NCBI RefSeq assembly: GCF_026241895.1
Contig: NZ_JAPJIV010000004.1
Span: 186,001-250,000, forward strand
Length of the DNA stretch: 64,000 nt
Source: Pseudomonas sp. RIT-562
GTDB lineage: Bacteria > Pseudomonadota > Gammaproteobacteria > Pseudomonadales > Pseudomonadaceae
Direction: 5' to 3'
Numbering within the stretch: position 1 is the first letter of the stretch; the number at the start of each line of letters is the position of its first letter. Below are positions 57,706 to 64,000 of the stretch, piece by piece. Both the position numbers and the translations under genes were made by a program. The notes beneath the pieces are model-generated. The model was not told the DNA's origin and ran no database searches. It worked only from the letters and a program-made list of their open reading frames with translations.

Positions 57706-57719
57706 AACAAGCTTATCGC

Positions 57720-57998
57720 TTATGCGGCAACAGCAAGGTTCAGAGCCTTGACGTGACCGTTCAGGCGGCTCTTATGACGAGCAGCCTTGTTCTTGTGGAT
57801 GATGCCTTTATCGGCCATACGGTCGATAACTGGCACGGCCAGAACGTAAGCAGCTTGAGCTTTTTCAGCGTCTTTTGCGTCGATGGCTTTAACTACATTC
57901 TTGATGTAGGTACGAACCATGGAACGCAGGCTGGCGTTGTGGCTGCGACGCTTCTCAGCCTGTTTTGCACGTTTTTTGGCGGAAGGTGTGTTGGCCAC
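57720..57998 (-). CDS. rpsT: 30S ribosomal protein S20
   Basis: Small-subunit ribosomal protein of 92 residues: [40 protein letters not shown], then [20 protein letters not shown] and [16 protein letters not shown]. It is a single gene with its own promoter (58052-58080) and terminator. It is divergent from murJ, the conserved arrangement in pseudomonads. Confidence 0.98.
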   Translation of the reverse strand: MANTPSAKKRAKQAEKRRSHNASLRSMVRTYIKNVVKAIDAKDAEKAQAAYVLAVPVIDRMADKGIIHKNKAARHKSRLNGHVKALNLAVAA

Positions 57999-58051
57999 CG
58001 TCGAGCTCCTCGAAAGACTTTTTAGGAAATAGCAAACAAAATAGGCCGCGA

Positions 58052-58080
58052 ATCATGCCGATGAGTTGATGTCTTGTCAA
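58052..58080 (-). promoter_or_regulatory. Sigma-70 promoter for rpsT
   Basis: On the minus strand TTGACA (58080-58075), 17-bp spacer and CATGAT (58057-58052). The -35 is perfect and the -10 is one step from TATGAT. The leader would be about 45 nt. Confidence 0.8.
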
Positions 58081-58250
58081 GGGCGGTTGAAACGTTCCGC
58101 TAAGTGGTAGGTATAAAGAGGCGGGATATTTATTTCCGGCGCTTGACCTGTAAACTCGCGAGCTTTGGCTCTGTGCTGCTGCGGCGCGGAGTATCGCATA
58201 AGTAGGCGCTTTGTTCGCCTGCTGTTTATCGACAGGCACAAACTCTTTCA

Positions 58251-59789
58251 ATGAATCTGCTCAAATCGTTGGCCGCCGTCAGCTCTATCACCATGCTTTC
58301 CCGGGTTTTGGGATTTGTTCGTGACACGCTGATCGCACGTACATTCGGGGCCGGGATGGCCACTGACGCCTTCTTCATAGCGTTCAAACTGCCTAATCTG
58401 CTGCGCAGAATCTTCGCCGAGGGCGCTTTTTCCCAGGCTTTCGTGCCGATTCTCGCCGAATACAAAAGCCAGAAGGGCGAGGAGGCGACTCGCACGTTCA
58501 TTGCCTACGTCTCGGGCCTGCTGACCCTGGTGCTGGCGCTGGTCACTGCCTTGGGCATGCTCGCTGCGCCCTGGGTTATCTGGGCGACTGCCCCGGGTTT
58601 CACCGACACACCGGAAAAATTCGAGCTCACTTCCAGCCTGTTGCGGGTGACGTTCCCCTATATTCTGCTGATCTCCCTGTCTTCGCTGGCCGGGGCGATC
58701 CTCAATACCTACAACCGCTTCTCGGTGCCGGCATTTGTGCCGACGTTGCTGAATGTCAGCATGATCATTTTTGCGCTGTTCCTCACGCCGTATTTCGATC
58801 CGCCGGTCATGGCGCTCGGCTGGGCTGTATTGGTCGGTGGCCTGGCGCAGCTGCTGTATCAGCTGCCGCATTTGAAAAAGATCGGCATGCTCGTGCTGCC
58901 GCGCCTGAATCTGCGCGACACCGGCGTCTGGCGGGTCATGAAGCAGATGTTGCCGGCGATTCTCGGGGTCTCGGTGAGCCAGATTTCGCTGATCATCAAC
59001 ACCATTTTCGCCTCGTTCCTGGTCGCGGGGTCCGTGTCCTGGATGTACTACGCCGACCGCCTGATGGAATTGCCTTCCGGGGTGTTGGGCGTGGCGTTGG
59101 GCACGATTCTGCTGCCAACCCTGGCCAAGACTTACGCCAGCAAGGACCGCCAGGAGTATTCGCGGATTCTCGACTGGGGCCTGCGCCTGTGCTTCGTACT
59201 GGTGCTGCCATGCTCCCTGGCGCTGGGTATCCTCGCCGAGCCGTTGACCGTTTCGCTGTTCCAGTACGGCCAGTTCACGGCGTTTGATGCCTCCATGACC
59301 CAGCGCGCCTTGATTGCCTACTCGGTCGGCTTGATGGGCATTATCGTGATCAAAGTGCTGGCGCCGGGCTTTTATGCGCAGCAAAACATCCGTACTCCGG
59401 TAAAGATCGCAATTTTCACCCTGATCATCACGCAATTGTTCAACCTGGTATTGATCGGGCCGCTGGCGCACGCCGGCCTGGCCCTGGCCATCAGCGCCGG
59501 TGCGTGCATCAATGCCGGCTTGCTGTTCTATCAGCTGCGCAAGCAGCAGATGTATCAACCGCAACCTGGCTGGGGCAAATTCGGCCTGAAGCTGGTGGTG
59601 GCCGTGACGGTCATGTCGGCGGTGTTGCTGGCGGGCATGCATTTCATGCCGGCTTGGGGCGAGGGGCACATGCTGGAGCGCTTCCTGCGCCTGGGAGCGC
59701 TGGTCGCCGCCGGTGTCATTGCTTATTTCGGCATGTTGCTGCTGATGGGTTTCCGTTTGCGTGACTTCAACCGCAAGGCGCTCAGCTGA
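58251..59789 (+). CDS. murJ: Lipid II flippase MurJ
   Basis: Inner-membrane flippase moving lipid II across the membrane for peptidoglycan synthesis. The 512-residue protein has about 14 hydrophobic helices and the MurJ start [72 protein letters not shown]; further [59 protein letters not shown]. Essential arginines of the cavity (TMLSR, GFVRD) are present. Full length. It leads the murJ-ribF-ileS-lspA group. Confidence 0.97.
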   Translation: MNLLKSLAAVSSITMLSRVLGFVRDTLIARTFGAGMATDAFFIAFKLPNLLRRIFAEGAFSQAFVPILAEYKSQKGEEATRTFIAYVSGLLTLVLALVTALGMLAAPWVIWATAPGFTDTPEKFELTSSLLRVTFPYILLISLSSLAGAILNTYNRFSVPAFVPTLLNVSMIIFALFLTPYFDPPVMALGWAVLVGGLAQLLYQLPHLKKIGMLVLPRLNLRDTGVWRVMKQMLPAILGVSVSQISLIINTIFASFLVAGSVSWMYYADRLMELPSGVLGVALGTILLPTLAKTYASKDRQEYSRILDWGLRLCFVLVLPCSLALGILAEPLTVSLFQYGQFTAFDASMTQRALIAYSVGLMGIIVIKVLAPGFYAQQNIRTPVKIAIFTLIITQLFNLVLIGPLAHAGLALAISAGACINAGLLFYQLRKQQMYQPQPGWGKFGLKLVVAVTVMSAVLLAGMHFMPAWGEGHMLERFLRLGALVAAGVIAYFGMLLLMGFRLRDFNRKALS

Positions 59790-59910
59790 GGGCGCCACGA
59801 CATGGGCGAGCCGGTGTTTTGGTCGGCTCGATGACTTTGGTTACGGTGTTGCCTGTCGTCGGCCGCCGGGTGTGGTTATAATCGACCACTTTATGAGCAA
59901 GAAGCGCGTT

Positions 59911-60861
59911 ATGCAGCTGGTTCGAGGCCTCCACAACCTGCGCCCCCAGCATCGGGGCTGTGTCGCCACTATTGGCAACTTTGACGGTGTTCACCGTGGC
60001 CACCAGGCAATCCTGGCGAGGCTGCGTGAGCGTGCGCTCGAGTTGGGCGTGCCCAGCTGCGTAGTGATTTTCGAGCCGCAGCCACGGGAGTTTTTCGCTC
60101 CGGACACGGCGCCAGCCCGTTTGGCTCGCTTGCGCGACAAACTGCAGCTGTTGGCCGACGAAGGCGTGGACCGGGTCCTGTGCCTGGCCTTCAACCAGCG
60201 CCTGAGCAAGCTCAGCGCCAGCGAGTTCGTCGATACCATTCTGGTGGACGGGCTGGGCGTGCAGCATCTGGAAGTCGGTGATGACTTCCGTTTTGGCTGT
60301 GATCGGGTAGGGGATTTCGAATTCCTGCAGAAGGCCGGGCTGGTTCACGGTTTTACCGTGGAGGCGGCGCAAACCGTGGAGCTTGAAGGCATTCGCGTCA
60401 GCAGCACCCAGGTTCGCAACGCACTGGCCGCCGCTGATTTCGCCTTGGCCGAACGGCTGCTCGGTCGGCCGTTCCGGATCGCCGGGCGAGTCCTGCATGG
60501 GCAGAAGCTGGCGCGCCAATTGGGCACGCCCACGGCCAACATTCAACTCAAGCGTCGTCGCGTGCCGTTGACCGGGGTCTACCTGGTCAATGTCGATATC
60601 GATGGCAAGACCTGGCCCGGCGTCGCCAATATCGGCGTGCGCCCCACGGTCCAGGGGGATGGCAAAGCCCATCTCGAAGTTCATCTTTTAGATTTTGCCG
60701 GCGATCTGTATGACCGGCGTTTGACGGTGGTCTTCCACCATAAGCTGCGTGAAGAGCAGCGTTTCGCCTCTCTGGAGGCGCTTAAGACGGCAATCAATGC
60801 GGATGTTGCCGCCGCCCGTGCCCTGTCGCACCTAGCGCCAATCGCTAATGAAGAGCCTTAA
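59911..60861 (+). CDS. ribF: Bifunctional riboflavin kinase/FAD synthetase
   Basis: Makes FMN from riboflavin and then FAD. The 316-residue protein has the N-terminal nucleotidyltransferase (about 1-185: CVATIGNFDGVHRGHQAILA, VVIFEPQPREFFAPD, FNQRLSKLSASEFVD, VGDDFRFGCDRVGDF, SSTQVRNALAAADF) and the C-terminal riboflavin kinase (about 190-310: FRIAGRVLHGQKLARQLGTP, TANIQLKRRRVPLTGVYLV, GVANIGVRPTV). Start at 59911 (MQLVRGLHNLRPQHRG) matches the usual family start; an upstream ATG at 59893 adds six residues. Its stop abuts the start codon of ileS. Confidence 0.96.
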   Translation: MQLVRGLHNLRPQHRGCVATIGNFDGVHRGHQAILARLRERALELGVPSCVVIFEPQPREFFAPDTAPARLARLRDKLQLLADEGVDRVLCLAFNQRLSKLSASEFVDTILVDGLGVQHLEVGDDFRFGCDRVGDFEFLQKAGLVHGFTVEAAQTVELEGIRVSSTQVRNALAAADFALAERLLGRPFRIAGRVLHGQKLARQLGTPTANIQLKRRRVPLTGVYLVNVDIDGKTWPGVANIGVRPTVQGDGKAHLEVHLLDFAGDLYDRRLTVVFHHKLREEQRFASLEALKTAINADVAAARALSHLAPIANEEP

Positions 60862-63693
60862 ATGACCGACTATAAAGCCACGCTAAACCTTCCGGACACC
60901 GCCTTCCCAATGAAGGCCGGCCTGCCACAGCGCGAACCGCAGATTCTGCAGCGCTGGGACAGTATTGGCCTGTACGGTAAGTTGCGCGAGATTGGCAAGG
61001 ATCGTCCGAAGTTCGTGCTTCACGACGGTCCTCCGTACGCCAACGGCACGATTCACATCGGTCATGCACTGAACAAGATTCTCAAGGACATGATCATTCG
61101 CTCGAAGACCCTGTCGGGCTTCGACGCGCCTTATGTTCCTGGTTGGGACTGCCATGGCCTGCCGATCGAGCACAAAGTCGAAGTGACCCACGGCAAGAAC
61201 CTGGGCGCGGACAAGACCCGCGAACTGTGCCGTGCCTACGCCACCGAGCAGATCGAAGGGCAGAAATCCGAATTCATCCGCCTGGGCGTGTTGGGCGACT
61301 TCGCCAACCCGTACAAGACCATGGATTTCAAGAACGAAGCCGGTGAAATCCGCGCTTTGGCCGAAATCGTCAAGGGCGGTTTCGTATTCAAGGGCTTGAA
61401 GCCTGTGAACTGGTGCTTTGACTGCGGTTCGGCCCTGGCTGAAGCGGAAGTCGAGTACGAGAACAAGAAGTCCTCGACCATCGACGTGGCGTTCCCGATT
61501 GCCGATGAAGCCAAATTGGCGACTGCTTTCGGTCTGGCGTCGCTGGCCAAGCCGGCTTCGATCGTGATCTGGACCACCACCCCGTGGACCATCCCGGCCA
61601 ACCAGGCGCTGAACGTTCACCCGGAATTCAACTACGCCCTGGTCGATGTCGGCGACAAACTGCTGGTACTGGCTGAAGAGCTGGTCGAGTCGTGCCTGGC
61701 CCGTTACAGCCTGGAAGGTTCGGTCATCGCGACCACCACCGGTAAAGAACTGGAACTGATCAACTTCCGTCATCCGTTCTACGATCGCCTGTCGCCGGTG
61801 TACCTGGCCGACTACGTTGAACTGGGCGCTGGCACTGGTGTGGTTCACTCCGCCCCGGCCTACGGCGTGGACGACTTCGTGACCTGCAAGAAATACGGCA
61901 TGGTCAACGACGACATTCTCAACCCGGTACAGAGCAACGGCGTTTACGTCACGTCGCTGGAATTCTTCGGCGGCCAGTTCATCTGGAAGGCCAACCCGGC
62001 GATCGTCGACAAGCTGACCGAAGTCGGTGCGCTGCTGCACACCACCATCATCGAACACAGCTACATGCACTGCTGGCGGCACAAGACCCCGCTGATCTAC
62101 CGCGCCACCGCGCAGTGGTTCATCGGCATGGACAAAGAGCCTGTCAGCGGCGACACCCTGCGCAAGCGCGCGCTCAAGGCCATCGAAGAGACTCAGTTCG
62201 TTCCGGCCTGGGGCCAGGCGCGCCTGCACTCGATGATCGCCAACCGTCCGGACTGGTGCATCTCCCGTCAGCGTAACTGGGGCGTGCCGATCCCGTTCTT
62301 CCTGAACAAGGAAAGCGGCGAGCTGCACCCACGTACCGCCGAACTGATGGAAGAAGTGGCCAAGCGCGTCGAAGTAGAAGGCATCGAAGCCTGGTTCAAG
62401 ATGGACGCTGCCGAGTTGCTCGGCGACGAAGCGCCGCAGTACGACAAGATCAGCGACACCCTGGACGTCTGGTTCGATTCGGGCACCACGCACTGGCACG
62501 TCCTGCGCGGTTCGCACCCGATGGGCCACGACAGCGGCCCACGCGCTGACCTGTACCTGGAAGGCTCGGACCAACACCGTGGCTGGTTCCACTCGTCGCT
62601 GCTGACCGGTTGCGCCATCGACAACCACGCGCCGTACCGTGAGCTGCTGACCCACGGCTTCACCGTCGACGAGTCCGGCCGCAAGATGTCCAAGTCCCTG
62701 GGCAACGTGATCGCGCCGCAAAAGGTCAACGACACCCTGGGCGCCGACATCATGCGCCTGTGGGTGGCTTCTACCGATTACTCGGGTGAAATGGCGGTTT
62801 CCGAGCAGATCCTGCAACGCAGTGCGGACGCCTACCGGCGTATCCGAAACACCGCGCGCTTCCTGCTCTCCAACCTGACCGGCTTCAACCCGGCCACCGA
62901 CATCCTGCCGGCCGAAGAAATGCTCGCGCTGGACCGTTGGGCCGTGGACCGCACGCTGCTGCTGCAACGCGAGCTGCAAGAGCACTACGGCGAATACCGC
63001 TTCTGGAACGTCTACTCGAAGATCCATAACTTCTGCGTGCAGGAGCTGGGCGGTTTCTACCTCGACATCATCAAGGACCGTCAGTACACCACTGGCGCCA
63101 ACAGCAAGGCGCGTCGTTCGGCGCAAACCGCGCTGTATCACATCTCCGAAGCGCTGGTGCGCTGGATCGCACCGATCCTCGCGTTCACCGCCGACGAACT
63201 GTGGGAATACCTGCCGGGCGAGCGTAACGAGTCGGTGATGCTCAACACCTGGTACGAAGGCCTGACCGAGCTGCCGGAAAACGTCGAACTGGGCCGCGCC
63301 TACTGGGAGCGGATCATGGCGGTGAAGGTCGCGGTCAACAAGGAAATGGAAATCCAGCGTGCGGCCAAGGCCGTCGGTGGCAACCTGCAGGCCGAAGTGA
63401 CGCTGTTCGCCGAAGAGGCGCTGAGCGCTGACCTGGCCAAGCTGAGCAACGAACTGCGCTTCGTGCTGATCACCTCGACCGCCAGCGTGGCACCTTTTGT
63501 TCAGGCTCCTGCGGACGCGGTCGTCACCGAAGTCAGCGGCCTGAAACTGAAAATCGTCAAATCGGCCTTCGCCAAGTGCGCCCGTTGCTGGCACTGCCGC
63601 GAAGACGTTGGAGTGAACCCGGAGCATCCGGAAATCTGCGGTCGTTGCGTTGACAACATCAGCGGCGCTGGCGAGGTTCGTCACTATGCCTAA
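60862..63693 (+). CDS. ileS: Isoleucyl-tRNA synthetase
   Basis: Class I aminoacyl-tRNA synthetase, 943 residues. Signatures: HIGH as [20 protein letters not shown] (about 60-80), the editing domain with [18 protein letters not shown] and [31 protein letters not shown] as [20 protein letters not shown], and a C-terminal zinc-binding region with four cysteines ([25 protein letters not shown]). This is the bacterial IleS1 form, expected to be sensitive to mupirocin. The start codon directly follows the ribF stop, and the 3' end overlaps lspA by 8 bp. Confidence 0.98.
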   Translation: MTDYKATLNLPDTAFPMKAGLPQREPQILQRWDSIGLYGKLREIGKDRPKFVLHDGPPYANGTIHIGHALNKILKDMIIRSKTLSGFDAPYVPGWDCHGLPIEHKVEVTHGKNLGADKTRELCRAYATEQIEGQKSEFIRLGVLGDFANPYKTMDFKNEAGEIRALAEIVKGGFVFKGLKPVNWCFDCGSALAEAEVEYENKKSSTIDVAFPIADEAKLATAFGLASLAKPASIVIWTTTPWTIPANQALNVHPEFNYALVDVGDKLLVLAEELVESCLARYSLEGSVIATTTGKELELINFRHPFYDRLSPVYLADYVELGAGTGVVHSAPAYGVDDFVTCKKYGMVNDDILNPVQSNGVYVTSLEFFGGQFIWKANPAIVDKLTEVGALLHTTIIEHSYMHCWRHKTPLIYRATAQWFIGMDKEPVSGDTLRKRALKAIEETQFVPAWGQARLHSMIANRPDWCISRQRNWGVPIPFFLNKESGELHPRTAELMEEVAKRVEVEGIEAWFKMDAAELLGDEAPQYDKISDTLDVWFDSGTTHWHVLRGSHPMGHDSGPRADLYLEGSDQHRGWFHSSLLTGCAIDNHAPYRELLTHGFTVDESGRKMSKSLGNVIAPQKVNDTLGADIMRLWVASTDYSGEMAVSEQILQRSADAYRRIRNTARFLLSNLTGFNPATDILPAEEMLALDRWAVDRTLLLQRELQEHYGEYRFWNVYSKIHNFCVQELGGFYLDIIKDRQYTTGANSKARRSAQTALYHISEALVRWIAPILAFTADELWEYLPGERNESVMLNTWYEGLTELPENVELGRAYWERIMAVKVAVNKEMEIQRAAKAVGGNLQAEVTLFAEEALSADLAKLSNELRFVLITSTASVAPFVQAPADAVVTEVSGLKLKIVKSAFAKCARCWHCREDVGVNPEHPEICGRCVDNISGAGEVRHYA

Positions 63694-64000
63694 TGGCGTT
63701 GGCCGTTTCGGACGGCTGAGCTGGCTGTGGTTGAGCTTGCTGGTCCTGGTCATTGACCAGGCCAGCAAGTTCTACTTCGAAGGTTCCCTGAGCATGTACC
63801 AGCAGATCGTGGTTATTCCGGACTACTTCAGCTGGACCTTGGCCTACAACACCGGCGCCGCGTTCAGCTTCCTGGCCGACAGCTCCGGCTGGCAGCGTTG
63901 GCTGTTTGCCCTGATCGCTATCGTGGTCAGTGCCGTGCTGGTGGTCTGGCTCAAGCGTCTGGGACGCAACGAGACCTGGCTGGCCGTCGCCCTGGCACTG
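63686..64000 (+). CDS. lspA: Lipoprotein signal peptidase, 3' end outside window
   Basis: Signal peptidase II, cleaving prolipoproteins after lipidation, in the inner membrane. The visible 105 residues begin [20 protein letters not shown] and have the catalytic-region motifs [11 protein letters not shown] and [11 protein letters not shown] (the NTGAAFSxL family motif). The final segment with the second catalytic Asp lies beyond the window. It overlaps ileS by 8 bp, a conserved coupling. Confidence 0.95.
   Translation, partial: MPNGVGRFGRLSWLWLSLLVLVIDQASKFYFEGSLSMYQQIVVIPDYFSWTLAYNTGAAFSFLADSSGWQRWLFALIAIVVSAVLVVWLKRLGRNETWLAVALAL

Noticed and set aside
58248..59798. A 516-residue open frame on the minus strand opposite murJ
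   Set aside because: It is an antisense shadow, His/Gln/Arg-rich, with no start signal; murJ is unmistakable.
60883..63768. A 961-residue open frame on the minus strand opposite ileS
   Set aside because: It is the antisense shadow of ileS, which is full length with HIGH and KMSKS motifs. The shadow has no recognisable domain.

Overview
This is a 64 kb chromosomal segment from a fluorescent Pseudomonas, most likely of the P. fluorescens group. Gene order supports this: fprB-mscL-radA-mapZ-cstA-ybdD-cobW, glyA-morA, and ispB/rplU-rpmA-obg-proB-creA/rpsT-murJ-ribF-ileS-lspA match, from memory, the arrangement around PA4559-PA4615 of P. aeruginosa. So do the many GTGGGAGC/GTAGGAGC REP palindromes typical of this group and GC-rich coding sequence. 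I see no tRNA, rRNA, CRISPR array, insertion sequence or prophage.

Left third (1-20.5 kb), an accessory/metabolic mosaic. A quinate/shikimate catabolic cluster (MFS transporter, 3-dehydroshikimate dehydratase QuiC, TetR regulator, shikimate/quinate dehydrogenase, AroQ) occupies 1-5.3 kb; two of its promoters share a motif that is a candidate TetR operator. Then come a LysR regulator, a small DUF4160/DUF2442 gene pair that looks like a toxin-antitoxin-style module, a purine permease coupled to trmA, a secreted unknown protein, a DJ-1-like protein lacking the catalytic cysteine, a three-subunit molybdenum aldehyde oxidoreductase (PaoABC-like), an MFS exporter, the cyanide-insensitive oxidase cioAB with a tiny third subunit behind a perfect ANR box, and rlmG.

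Middle (20.6-44.5 kb). A LuxR-type quorum-sensing regulator is broken by one missing base in an A-run, next to an AT-rich intergenic region with two 21-bp dyads and fprB. Then mscL, radA, the c-di-GMP receptor mapZ, the cstA-ybdD-cobW set, two GntR regulators beside a DctA-like symporter, glyA, the GGDEF/EAL sensor morA, ettA, gdhA, a GreA/GreB-like protein, and several envelope proteins.

Right third (44.7-64 kb), mostly core functions: a Lon-family protease, unknown envelope proteins, fklB, an apparently Fur-regulated small protein, a YjdM/PhnA-like protein, ispB, ribosomal proteins L21, L27 and S20, Obg, ProB, CreA, MurJ, RibF, IleS and the start of LspA. Promoters and factor-independent terminators are clear at several of these. 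REP/REPIN elements sit in many intergenic gaps, one of them expanded into a 16-bp tandem array. Gene-family names and P. aeruginosa comparisons are from memory, without database searches.
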